The notes under the pieces: model-generated
The model's database searches: none
Told to the model about the DNA's origin: nothing
The model's input: the letters and a program-made list of their open reading frames with translations, nothing else
Source: Oscillospiraceae bacterium
Lineage (GTDB): Bacteria; Bacillota; Clostridia; Oscillospirales; Acutalibacteraceae
Assembly (NCBI GenBank): GCA_015066325.1
Contig: SVOP01000008.1
Span: 1 to 33,859, forward strand
DNA: 33,859 nucleotides
Direction of reading: 5' to 3'
Made by a program: the position numbers and the translations under genes
In this document: in pieces, positions 8,750 to 16,406 of the stretch
How the letters are laid out: each line of letters begins with the position of its first letter
How positions within the stretch are numbered: position 1 is the first letter of the stretch

Positions 8750-10075
8750 TTATATATTCTCCATTGTAACTGTGGCAGTTGCTTTGGAATACTTTTTCTC
8801 TTCCGGCAAAGCCTCTTTTGTAAGTGTATATTTACCATTGTATTTTTTTGCAATTTCTTTGATTATGCCTGTTCCATTTCCGCGGTCAGTGCCTGTTTTA
8901 ACATCTTTTGTATTGCATATGTTTGATACTGTGATTTTTACGTTATCTACATCAGCAAAAATTTCAATTTCGCAAACTTTTGATTTATCACAGTTTTCAA
9001 GTGCTTCAATTGAATTATCAAGGAGATTGAAAAGAATACGCGATAAATCATAATCACTTGTTTTTATAACAAAAGTTTCGTTAACAGTCGCTTTGATTTC
9101 TATACCGGAATCAGTAGCTTTTTTGTTTTTTATATTAAGAATAGTGTTAATTGTATCGTTATTACTGAAAGGTAATTTGGATACTGATGACAAATCATCA
9201 ATGGTTTCGTTTATAACTGTAGTTGCTTTTTCTGTTTGTTCTATTTCAAGAAAGCCCTTAACTGTTGATAAAAGGTTTATGTAATCGTGCTTTGTTTTTC
9301 TTAATTTTGCTCGCTCTTCTTTTGTGGTCTGAATCAAAGCATAGTCCAATTCATTTTGTAAAAGCTTTTGCTGATAAAGTCTGTTGTTTTCTTCAACGTT
9401 CTGGAAATGGTCGATAATGAAAATAAAGGCAACATCAAAAATTACACATGCACCCAAAAGAATGCATTGAATGTTGGTGAGTGCATTTTCAGTTGCTGAC
9501 ATAAATCCAAATACTATATGAGTCAGGGGTGTAATGAGGAAGAAAAGGTATTTGGCGTTTGCTTTATCTGATTTTTTGAAAATCAGTTTATATGCTCTGA
9601 GTATGAAAACAAAAGCATAGCTAAGAACAATTGTTATAAGTAACTCGAAAAGGAATGTCACAAGGTAATCCTGATTTATGGTAGAAAAATCTGATTGTTC
9701 TTCTATTGTTTGCCCATACACATTAGTTCGAATTGCAGTTAAAATTGCACCACCGATAGCTGAATTTAAAAGCTCAAGGCAAAGTGTAACAACATAAACA
9801 AATATTTTTTTCAATACCTTTCCCTCATAGAAAAGGAACACTGTAAGACTCATGAGTCCATAATAACTAAACACACTTAGCATGATATTAGCTTCTGTGC
9901 GCTCAATTCCCCAAGTTGTAAGCGAGGTTGCAATTTTTAAAAGAATCATAAAAACCATTGCAAAAGGAAATTTGCTTTTAGGCTTTAAAAGCTCTTTCTG
10001 GCAGTTATAAAAAGCGAAGCAACGGGCAAAGGTTCTCAGAAAAAACCAATGGAATAAAGATGTATCAATAATCAT
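8750..10075 (-). CDS. Sensor histidine kinase, GHKL (AgrC-like, HPK10) class
   Basis: A 441-aa membrane sensor with about six hydrophobic segments in the first ~220 residues, then a helical dimerisation/phosphoacceptor region KTKHDYINLLS (His ~263) and a GHKL ATPase domain. N box is LFNLLDNSIEAL (~352) and G box DRGNGTGI (~398). This organisation is that of AgrC/VirS-type kinases that often sense peptides and pair with LytTR regulators. The ATG at 10075 has AAGGGG eight bases upstream. It starts 12 bases after the response-regulator stop, in one operon. No agrB or agrD-like gene is nearby, so the ligand is unknown. Confidence 0.92.
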   Translation of the reverse strand: MIIDTSLFHWFFLRTFARCFAFYNCQKELLKPKSKFPFAMVFMILLKIATSLTTWGIERTEANIMLSVFSYYGLMSLTVFLFYEGKVLKKIFVYVVTLCLELLNSAIGGAILTAIRTNVYGQTIEEQSDFSTINQDYLVTFLFELLITIVLSYAFVFILRAYKLIFKKSDKANAKYLFFLITPLTHIVFGFMSATENALTNIQCILLGACVIFDVAFIFIIDHFQNVEENNRLYQQKLLQNELDYALIQTTKEERAKLRKTKHDYINLLSTVKGFLEIEQTEKATTVINETIDDLSSVSKLPFSNNDTINTILNIKNKKATDSGIEIKATVNETFVIKTSDYDLSRILFNLLDNSIEALENCDKSKVCEIEIFADVDNVKITVSNICNTKDVKTGTDRGNGTGIIKEIAKKYNGKYTLTKEALPEEKKYSKATATVTMENI

Positions 10076-10087
10076 TTCAAAAACCCC

Positions 10088-10789
10088 TTAGAGCATTTTT
10101 ATATAGTTTGAATATTCTTCAATAATCGAATTATATTTCTTTGGCGGAATAGGTACAGCTTTACCATTTTTCATTGTGAAGAAATTTCTGTAAAACCCTG
10201 TTATATGGTTCATATTAACAACATAACTTTTATGGCATTTCAGGAAATTAACAGGAAGATTTTTGGCAAAATCCTTCATGGTGGAATAAAGATTGATTTC
10301 CCTATCAATGAGATGAAGTAAAATATTGTTGTTAAAGCTTTCTATGTAAACTATTTCATCTGTGCAAATGGCGTGATTTTTATTTCCGACACTGACTACA
10401 ATCACATTTTTCTTGTTTGTGATATTTTGCAATGCTTTTTGTAAAGCACAAATTAAGGTTTTATCGTCAATGTGGCTTTTAAGTAAAAGAAAACAGGCAT
10501 CTGTTTTTGATAGATTATAAATCTCTCCCGGGAAGCCTGTCATCGCAATAATCTGAGGCTTATCTTTTAATTTGTTTTCTGTTAACCAATCAAGAGAATT
10601 ACCTTCTGCAAGCATAACATCAAGAAAGCATATATCAATTTTATCAGAGTCATAACCTTGCAGTTCTTTAAGGTTGTTAAACGCAACTATTTTGTTCTTG
10701 AGACCTATTTCATTAGCCACTCTTTGTATCTTGGCTTCTAATATTTCTAAAAAAGCTTTATCATCATCACAAATTGCTATTGTTACCAT
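10088..10789 (-). CDS. LytTR-family response regulator
   Basis: A 233-aa protein with an N-terminal receiver (AICDDDKAF acidic pocket; phosphoacceptor Asp in DICFLDVML near residue 55) and a C-terminal LytTR DNA-binding domain (~135-233, with EIVYIESFNNNILLH and FLKCHKSYVVNMNHI). LytTR regulators bind pairs of 9-bp direct repeats and commonly control surface, bacteriocin or competence genes. It is the first gene of the operon with the GHKL kinase. Its ATG has AGGTGGG upstream. It is divergent from the 10986-16336 gene cluster, which makes that cluster a candidate target (inference). Confidence 0.94.
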   Translation of the reverse strand: MVTIAICDDDKAFLEILEAKIQRVANEIGLKNKIVAFNNLKELQGYDSDKIDICFLDVMLAEGNSLDWLTENKLKDKPQIIAMTGFPGEIYNLSKTDACFLLLKSHIDDKTLICALQKALQNITNKKNVIVVSVGNKNHAICTDEIVYIESFNNNILLHLIDREINLYSTMKDFAKNLPVNFLKCHKSYVVNMNHITGFYRNFFTMKNGKAVPIPPKKYNSIIEEYSNYIKML

Positions 10790-10825
10790 TAACCCACCTC
10801 AATAAGCACATAAAAATCCTTTTAC

Positions 10826-10854
10826 ATTATACAACAAAATTCGACAGTTGAAAA
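10826..10854 (-). promoter_or_regulatory. Sigma-A promoter of the two-component operon
   Basis: On the minus strand a perfect TATAAT (10826-10831) sits 17 bases from TTTTCA (10849-10854), 36 bases before the response-regulator ATG. The -10 is strong, the -35 partial (4 of 6). Confidence 0.5.
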
Positions 10855-10895
10855 GATTTTTTGCCACGCGGTTTAAATCCGTAACCACGAACGTA

Positions 10896-10924
10896 TTGAA
10901 AAGTCGTTCTTATGTTTGTATATT
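10896..10924 (+). promoter_or_regulatory. Possible sigma-A promoter of the 10986 gene cluster
   Basis: TTGAAA (10896-10901) and TATATT (10919-10924) are spaced by exactly 17 bases, 61 bases before the lipoprotein ATG. The -35 lies inside a small inverted repeat GAACG..CGTTC that could be an operator. A second TATAAT at 10934-10939 lacks a matching -35. Confidence 0.42.
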
Positions 10925-10985
10925 GAATTTACATATAATTACATTATATGTGCAAAAAATTGTTTTAATATTCAGGAGGGTTTGT

Positions 10986-12245
10986 ATGAAAAAAAGAAAA
11001 GCAACCAAATTTTTGTCGTTGCTCTGTATTTTGTGCATTATTACTAACTGTTTCTGCGGTTGTTCATCTACACAAAGCATTGTTACTGCTATTGAAACCG
11101 GTGATTATGAAACAGCCGACGAAATATACTTAAAAAAAGTAGAAAACGGCTCTGACGTTTCAGATTTAAGATATGCCGTAGAAGAATTCCTTTGGCAAAA
11201 AGTTGAGGAATATAACGAAAATACTATTTCGGAAAACGAAACTCAAACATTTTTTACAACTGTTGCTTCTTGTTCTTTTTACGATGCTTTCGATATATAT
11301 CCTATAGAAAACGAATTCACATCACTTAGGGAGTCTAAAGGTTCTTTTTCAGAAGCAGAACGCCTCTTTAAACAACAAGAGTATTTTGAAGCCGTTCGAT
11401 TATATGAACAGGTTTCCTCCATTGATACAAACTATGATACATCTCAAAATAAAATAGACGAAATAAAAAAAATTTTATTGTCGAAAGCTAACGATTTTAT
11501 AGATGATGATAATTATTCATCTGGAATTAATTTGTTGAGAGAGTGTAGCGATTTAAATTTCGGAGAAGAATTTGATTCTGCTTATGAAAAATATGTACAA
11601 GAGTATATTAATAAAGCAATTGCATCAGCGAAAGAAGTTTTTAATAATAAAAAAAACTATAAAGGTGCTATTAAAAAATTAAAAGCAGCATTAAAAGACA
11701 TTGAAAATGCTGACGATAATATTTTTAATCCTATTTACGATGAAATTGATAAATACTTAGAATACGAACCAAAACCTCTTTCGTCATTAGAGCCAACTCA
11801 GCAAGCAAATTATATTGAGTTGGATGAATGGGGTTCCACAGATGTAAACGAAAAAGAATACGAAGGCACCATTTTTTCTCCCTGTGGTGGTACATTGCTT
11901 TCCCAAACAGCTCAAAGTGAAGATGAAGCCTATGTGTCATATTACCTGAATGCCAAATACTCAACATTTACAGGCACAATATACCGTCCGTATAGTACTC
12001 TTTCTTGCCCTGACAGTTGGACAGGTAAAACTGTATTTAAAGTTTATGGAGATGGCGTGCTTCTCTATGAGGGTCCACAAATAACCCAGAAAACATATGA
12101 CCCTGTTGCATTTGAAATAGATGTTTCAGGGGTTCGTGAACTAAAAATCGTTATAATGGGGGTTTGGTCACAAAGCGGCGGTTGGCCTGGTCAATATGAC
12201 CGTAATCCAAAACTTTGTGCAGCAAACCTAACACTTGTAAAATAA
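10986..12245 (+). CDS. Predicted lipoprotein: TPR-like helical region plus C-terminal NPCBM-like domain
   Basis: The ORF track begins at 10848, but the ATG at 10986 follows GGAGGG at good distance and opens a typical lipoprotein signal (charged KKRKATK, hydrophobic FLSLLCILCII, then CFCGCSS), so the mature protein should be surface-tethered. Residues ~35-280 are helical and repeat-like (GDYETADEIY, YFEAVRLYEQV, NYKGAIKKLKAAL), resembling TPR units. The last ~110 residues (TWTGKTVFKVYGDGVLLYEG.. VSGVRELKIVI) look like an NPCBM/NEW2 carbohydrate-binding fold; the lipobox is imperfect (F-C-G-C). It is the first gene of a plus-strand set reaching 16336. Likely a cell-envelope glycan-binding protein; exact function unknown. 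Confidence 0.75.
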   Translation: MKKRKATKFLSLLCILCIITNCFCGCSSTQSIVTAIETGDYETADEIYLKKVENGSDVSDLRYAVEEFLWQKVEEYNENTISENETQTFFTTVASCSFYDAFDIYPIENEFTSLRESKGSFSEAERLFKQQEYFEAVRLYEQVSSIDTNYDTSQNKIDEIKKILLSKANDFIDDDNYSSGINLLRECSDLNFGEEFDSAYEKYVQEYINKAIASAKEVFNNKKNYKGAIKKLKAALKDIENADDNIFNPIYDEIDKYLEYEPKPLSSLEPTQQANYIELDEWGSTDVNEKEYEGTIFSPCGGTLLSQTAQSEDEAYVSYYLNAKYSTFTGTIYRPYSTLSCPDSWTGKTVFKVYGDGVLLYEGPQITQKTYDPVAFEIDVSGVRELKIVIMGVWSQSGGWPGQYDRNPKLCAANLTLVK

Positions 12246-12263
12246 ATTCAAGGAGGTTTCGAA

Positions 12264-12554
12264 ATGAAAAAAAAGATAATTCCGCTTATTATTGTATCGG
12301 TAATCATCGTAGGCGTAATATTATTTACAATAGCCAATAACAATGCTTCTATCAGCTTATTAGAAACGAACAACCCTTGTGAATACTGTTCAAACGAAAC
12401 AGCTTTACGAATCACAATGAGCGATGGTTCCAATTTCTATGTTTGCAGAAAGTGTACAAAAAATTGTTTTTGGTGCGATAACGAAGCAACAACACACTAC
12501 GAAAACCTCTTAGGTATGCCTATGTTTGTGTGTAGTGAATGTTATCCCAATTAA
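12264..12554 (+). CDS. Small membrane-anchored protein with two tandem Cys4 zinc-ribbon-like repeats
   Basis: Only 96 aa, starting at an ATG with AGGAGG nine bases upstream, 18 bases after the lipoprotein stop. It opens with KKK and one hydrophobic helix (IIPLIIVSVIIVGVILFTI). The rest holds two copies of C-x2-C-x18-C-x2-C: CEYC..CRKC and CFWC..CSEC. Both copies continue after the first pair with NE-T/A and end with a hydrophobic F-V/Y-V-C, so they look duplicated. Each set probably binds one zinc. No known family is recognised. Whether the Cys domain faces outside or inside is unclear; the K-rich N-terminus with a following helix suggests outside or signal-anchor topology. Confidence 0.72.
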   Translation: MKKKIIPLIIVSVIIVGVILFTIANNNASISLLETNNPCEYCSNETALRITMSDGSNFYVCRKCTKNCFWCDNEATTHYENLLGMPMFVCSECYPN

Positions 12555-12651
12555 AAACAGATAGTTATTAGAACATAATCAAATTAAAAGATTATTACAG
12601 ATAAATAGTGACTAATTAAACATATGAACTTTTAGGAACGGTGATATTATT

Positions 12652-13698
12652 ATGAAGATATTTCAGGCAATTTGTTTCGGAATAGGTTGGGTTGTCGGAA
12701 AGCTTTTTTCATTGCTTGTTGATTTGTTTAAGTGGGTTTTCAGAAAAATTGGCGAAGCGATAAAAAACAAAAATTCTGAATCATCTGTAAAGTATACCAA
12801 TCATTCGTATGACAACAGTAATAATACAGATACAGTAGACCAAAACGAAGAATTCAGTATCGTTGAATTTTTTGTAGATAAATACAAAGAAATGGAAACA
12901 AACGGAAAACAAATAAATTGGAATATTGTTGAACAAACATCAAAAGGCGATTATCCATATCCTTGTGCGACAGAAGATGAGTTGGAAATGATGGATAACG
13001 GCAAAAAACCTTTGAAGACGGGTTTTGTGCCCGCTATAGTGAATGCATTGTTTACATATGGATTTGATGATGGCACCGGTTATTATCTCGTTTATCCTGA
13101 TAAAGATAAAGTTGATTTTTGGGTAGGGAATATCACTGCAAGGGCAACCAATGGCGATCGTTGGTGTCAAGCACTCTTAGTAAGCGCATCAGAAAAACGA
13201 AATCATAGTGATTTGTGGTGTACAACAGAGGAAAGCTCTTTGTGGAATGACCTATATAGGAAAAACCTTATTCAAGATGCTGAAAATGGCGACCCGGAAG
13301 CTATGCTTGCTGTAGCAGATATGAAATTGGGAAGAATGGGTAACGACAGAAGAGAACGTGGACCATTTTATCAAGCAGCCGGAGAGGCTGGTCTGGGAGA
13401 TGCATATTTCTTATTAGCAGAAGAATACCGAATGGCTGTGTATGAAGAAAAAGGGAGGCCGTTTGCTTGGGGTGATGATGATTGCTGCGGTTATTATATG
13501 ATGATAGCCGAAGCCGCAAAAACCAACGTTGGACATACTATCGGATGGTGTAAAAACGAAATTGCAGAACTCTTCGTAAATGGTGAATGCGGGTTTATAA
13601 AAAATCTCGATTCAGCAAAATTATTTTACGAATCAGCACTTAAATGCGGGTATGAAAAAGCTGCCGAGGGCTTAAAAAGACTTGAGAATACGCAATAA
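12652..13698 (+). CDS. Membrane-associated Sel1-like repeat protein
   Basis: A 348-aa protein starting with a hydrophobic, aromatic segment (IFQAICFGIGWVVGKLFSLLV) followed by a basic stretch, a low-complexity linker (~40-65), and a globular middle with many Trp/Tyr (GYYLVYPDKDKVDFWVG). The C-terminal ~130 residues contain Sel1/TPR-like units: AENGDPEAMLAVADMKLG, AGEAGLGDAYFLLAEEY and DSAKLFYESALKCGYEKAAEGL. Sel1 repeats serve as protein-interaction scaffolds. The ATG follows AGGAACGGTGAT. A 97-base gap precedes it with no terminator, so it could be cotranscribed with its neighbours. The specific role is unknown. Confidence 0.7.
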   Translation: MKIFQAICFGIGWVVGKLFSLLVDLFKWVFRKIGEAIKNKNSESSVKYTNHSYDNSNNTDTVDQNEEFSIVEFFVDKYKEMETNGKQINWNIVEQTSKGDYPYPCATEDELEMMDNGKKPLKTGFVPAIVNALFTYGFDDGTGYYLVYPDKDKVDFWVGNITARATNGDRWCQALLVSASEKRNHSDLWCTTEESSLWNDLYRKNLIQDAENGDPEAMLAVADMKLGRMGNDRRERGPFYQAAGEAGLGDAYFLLAEEYRMAVYEEKGRPFAWGDDDCCGYYMMIAEAAKTNVGHTIGWCKNEIAELFVNGECGFIKNLDSAKLFYESALKCGYEKAAEGLKRLENTQ

Positions 13699-13716
13699 TT
13701 TTTCGAGGTGATAAAA

Positions 13717-14184
13717 ATGCCTATATGCAAAAACTGTAAATACTACGATGATAAAACGAAAAGCGGCTATAAAGGTTACTGCACTACTTACAAAGAATAT
13801 GTTGATCCTGACTCAATATCCTGGGGCTGTACTCGTTATGAAGAAGGCACAGGAACATCTTCGGGTGGTTGTTATTTAACCTCTGCATGTGTGGAATCAA
13901 AAAATCTTCCCGATAACTGCCACGAATTAACTGTGTTAAGACATTTCAGAGATACATACCTGATTTCTCAGAAAAATGGAAGAGAAGAAATACAACACTA
14001 TTATGCTACCGCACCTGCAATTGTAGAAAAAATTAATGCTTCATCGAATTCTACAGATACTTGGAACGAAGTTTATGAAAATATGATTTTGCCTTGTGTA
14101 AAATATATTGAAGCCAATGAACTTGAAAAAGCGCATCAGCTTTACAAAAGCTATAGCTTGAAATTAGAAAAAACATACATGTGA
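13717..14184 (+). CDS. Small Cys-rich protein with CFI-box-like C-terminal domain
   Basis: The ORF-track start is a GTG at 13708 that is really part of the ribosome site GAGGTG; the ATG at 13717 (MPICKNCKYYDD) is the likely start, giving 155 aa. The N-terminus has a Cys cluster (CKNCKYY.., GYCTTY, SWGC) probably binding metal. The second half, GCYLTSACVESKNLPDNCHELTVLRHFRDTYL, matches a domain I recall as the 'CFI-box'-like terminal domain found in many Firmicute proteins of unknown function, usually behind zinc-ribbon segments. It follows the Sel1 gene by 18 bases. Biochemical role is not known. Confidence 0.7.
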   Translation: MPICKNCKYYDDKTKSGYKGYCTTYKEYVDPDSISWGCTRYEEGTGTSSGGCYLTSACVESKNLPDNCHELTVLRHFRDTYLISQKNGREEIQHYYATAPAIVEKINASSNSTDTWNEVYENMILPCVKYIEANELEKAHQLYKSYSLKLEKTYM

Positions 14185-14215
14185 ATGTAAAATTTACTAA
14201 TTGGAAGTGATAAGA

Positions 14216-16336
14216 TTGATTTGCAAAAACTGCAAAAAAGAAATGCCAGATAACGCCAACTTCTGTAGAGTTTGCGGTTTTTTAAACCAAAACAAGTACA
14301 CAAACAAAACTTTATCCAATATTGGCGATAAGACTGTTACACCCTCTGTAACTCCCACTCCCGTAATTACTCCCCCCGTAATTGCTACTCCCCCAAAAAC
14401 CGATGACACTATGGAATTGCCTTCCGTTCCTATCGAAAGCCCGGATATTGTTGCTGATGAAGAAGAATTACAACCAGATAATCAAAATAAACCTTTCTCT
14501 TTCAACAAAAAGCCGCTGATAATATGTGCAATTGCAATACTTCTTTTTATTATAGGAGTTATTGCAGTTGATTCATCCAAACAGAATAATTTAAAAAATG
14601 ATGACATATACACAGAATACGGCGAAGTAGTCTTTGACGAATCTGATTATTTTGAAGAAGAGTGGGATGAGGAAACAGCTATAGAAACAGAAGAACAATC
14701 AGAGGATGGCGACGTAGAAGTGTTCTCAATGCCTGACGTGGTAGGCGAAAATTACGAGAATGCGGAAAGTATATTAAAGTCAAAAGGGCTTACAGTGTAT
14801 ATTGAATATAACCAGACAGATGATTTTCCGGCGAATAGTGTTATTGGCCAGAGTATAAGTGCAGGTTCTGGCGTAGCTACAGATGATAGTGTTTCATTAA
14901 TTGTTGCTGTAAAACAAGACACAATCAAATCTGTAAATGTTGTCGGAAAAAATAAAAATGTTGCTATTTCTTCTCTTGAAGATCAAGGTCTAAATGTTAT
15001 TGTATTTGATGTTTTTGATTCAGATATTGCAGAGGGTAGGATTATCAGTCAGCATCCGGAGGGCGGTACTGAGCAAATTCCAGGTTCAAATGTACATCTG
15101 TATGTAAGTAAGGGCCCCGATACTGTCAAAATGCCTAATGTTGTTAATAGACATATTGATGATGCGGAAGAAATTTTAACTTCTAAAGGTTTTTTTGTTA
15201 ATGTAGAATATAAAAGGACTGATAATGTTAAAGAAAATCACGTTATCAAGCAAAGTTATAAAAAAGGTGAAAAAGTTGATCGTGGTGCTTGCGTTACTCT
15301 TACAGTTGCTTCAGGTAGAGAGACCATTGACGTTGCTAATGTTGTTGGTAAAATAAGCTCTTCTGCAAACGATATACTTTCAGAGCAAGGTTTCGATATA
15401 GAAATTGCTGAAAAATACGATTCAAATGTAGAAAAAGGATATATAATCAGTCAAAAGCCCGCAGCAAATACAGCCCAGTTACCGGGTTCAACGATCACCA
15501 TTTATGTAAGCAAAGGAAAACAACCGGTTATTGTTTATTTCAATGCAAATGGGGGCAATACAACATCTTCTCAAAAAACGGTATATTTAACTGATATATA
15601 TGGAAGTTTACCAACACCCACAAGAACGGGCTATACATTTAATGGTTGGTACACCGCTACTTCAGATGGCAAAAAAATAACATCATCAACAACAGTTTCA
15701 AGTTCATCTAATCATACTTTATATGCTGTTTGGACAATTAATTCACCAAGTGATTGGGTTCTTGAATCTGAGGTTCCTGCAGGAGCAGAGATATTATCAA
15801 CAAGATACATATACGATAAAACTACCAGAGAAACCACAACGTCCTCAAAATCTTCTCTTTCCGGTTGGACAAGATACGATAAAAAGACAGAAACCATATA
15901 TAAAAATGTAACTTATTACAATTATGTGGTTTATGGACTTTATCATAATGGCGACTATACATATGCTTTTTCGAGCAGTAGAGACGATATTATCAGACAT
16001 TGTAAAAATAGTTTCAACTACGATCCTTATGCAGTTTGTTATAAAATTACCTATAGCACAACTTCCAAATTAACGAATGGTGTTAAGGGAAATTATAGCG
16101 GATGTAAAGCCACTAGTCTTGATGGTAAAAAATCTGCAACTATATCTATAAAAAATACAGTTTTATTTGAAAATGGTACCAGTACCAAGAAAGTTGCTAG
16201 TGGTACAAAAACCACCTATTATTATGAAAGATATCTAACAGAAACAAGTCTTATAAGCACAACAGATCCTACATCATCAGCTTCTAACATTACTATTTCA
16301 AATGTTAGAAAGCAAGTGAAATATCGACCCAAATAA
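14216..16336 (+). CDS. Zinc-ribbon / single-TM / four-PASTA / InlB-repeat surface protein
   Basis: The ORF track begins at a TTG (14201) that overlaps the ribosome site; TTG at 14216 (MICKNCKKEMPDNANFC) follows GGAAGTGAT by five bases and is the likely start (706 aa). Order: zinc ribbon CKNC..CRVC (1-21), Pro/Thr-rich linker, TM helix LIICAIAILLFIIGVIAV (~100-118), acidic linker, four PASTA domains (~172-435), one Listeria-Bacteroides InlB B-repeat (FNANGG..YAVWT, ~440-508), and a Thr/Tyr-rich C-terminal ~195 aa region of unknown fold. PASTA domains usually bind peptidoglycan or lipid II on Ser/Thr kinases or PBPs; here neither kinase nor transpeptidase is present. The cytoplasmic zinc ribbon and external PASTA array suggest an envelope-sensing or scaffold role (inference). 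Confidence 0.78.
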   Translation: MICKNCKKEMPDNANFCRVCGFLNQNKYTNKTLSNIGDKTVTPSVTPTPVITPPVIATPPKTDDTMELPSVPIESPDIVADEEELQPDNQNKPFSFNKKPLIICAIAILLFIIGVIAVDSSKQNNLKNDDIYTEYGEVVFDESDYFEEEWDEETAIETEEQSEDGDVEVFSMPDVVGENYENAESILKSKGLTVYIEYNQTDDFPANSVIGQSISAGSGVATDDSVSLIVAVKQDTIKSVNVVGKNKNVAISSLEDQGLNVIVFDVFDSDIAEGRIISQHPEGGTEQIPGSNVHLYVSKGPDTVKMPNVVNRHIDDAEEILTSKGFFVNVEYKRTDNVKENHVIKQSYKKGEKVDRGACVTLTVASGRETIDVANVVGKISSSANDILSEQGFDIEIAEKYDSNVEKGYIISQKPAANTAQLPGSTITIYVSKGKQPVIVYFNANGGNTTSSQKTVYLTDIYGSLPTPTRTGYTFNGWYTATSDGKKITSSTTVSSSSNHTLYAVWTINSPSDWVLESEVPAGAEILSTRYIYDKTTRETTTSSKSSLSGWTRYDKKTETIYKNVTYYNYVVYGLYHNGDYTYAFSSSRDDIIRHCKNSFNYDPYAVCYKITYSTTSKLTNGVKGNYSGCKATSLDGKKSATISIKNTVLFENGTSTKKVASGTKTTYYYERYLTETSLISTTDPTSSASNITISNVRKQVKYRPK

Positions 16337-16342
16337 AAAACG

Positions 16343-16381
16343 AATCCGCTATCAAGTTTCAACTTGATAGCGGATTTGCTC
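16343..16381. terminator. Bidirectional terminator between the PASTA gene and the aminotransferase gene
   Basis: A perfect 16-bp stem AATCCGCTATCAAGTT / AACTTGATAGCGGATT (16343-16376) has only a 2-nt spacer, so a few top pairs must open for the loop. On the minus strand it is followed by CGTTTTTTATTT, a good T-run; the plus-strand tail is TGCTCTTT. It sits between two convergent genes. Confidence 0.88.
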
Positions 16382-16406
16382 TTTATAAAAATTTGTGTAT
16401 TTAATT

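Noticed and set aside
10832-10910. LytTR direct-repeat binding sites
   Set aside because: GTT-containing words (ACAGTTGAA, GCGGTTTAA, GTCGTTCTT) do not match the consensus at the 21-22-base spacing expected.
10848-10985. 46-codon N-terminal extension of the lipoprotein ORF
   Set aside because: No ribosome site at 10848, the region holds the promoters of two divergent units, and the ATG at 10986 has GGAGGG and starts a lipoprotein signal.
10790-10985. Autoinducing-peptide (AgrD-like) gene beside the kinase
   Set aside because: No short ORF with a ribosome site and a Cys-containing peptide core is visible there.
14197-14409. 70-aa minus ORF with Gly/Val repeats
   Set aside because: It is the reverse of the Pro/Thr linker of the PASTA protein; low complexity.
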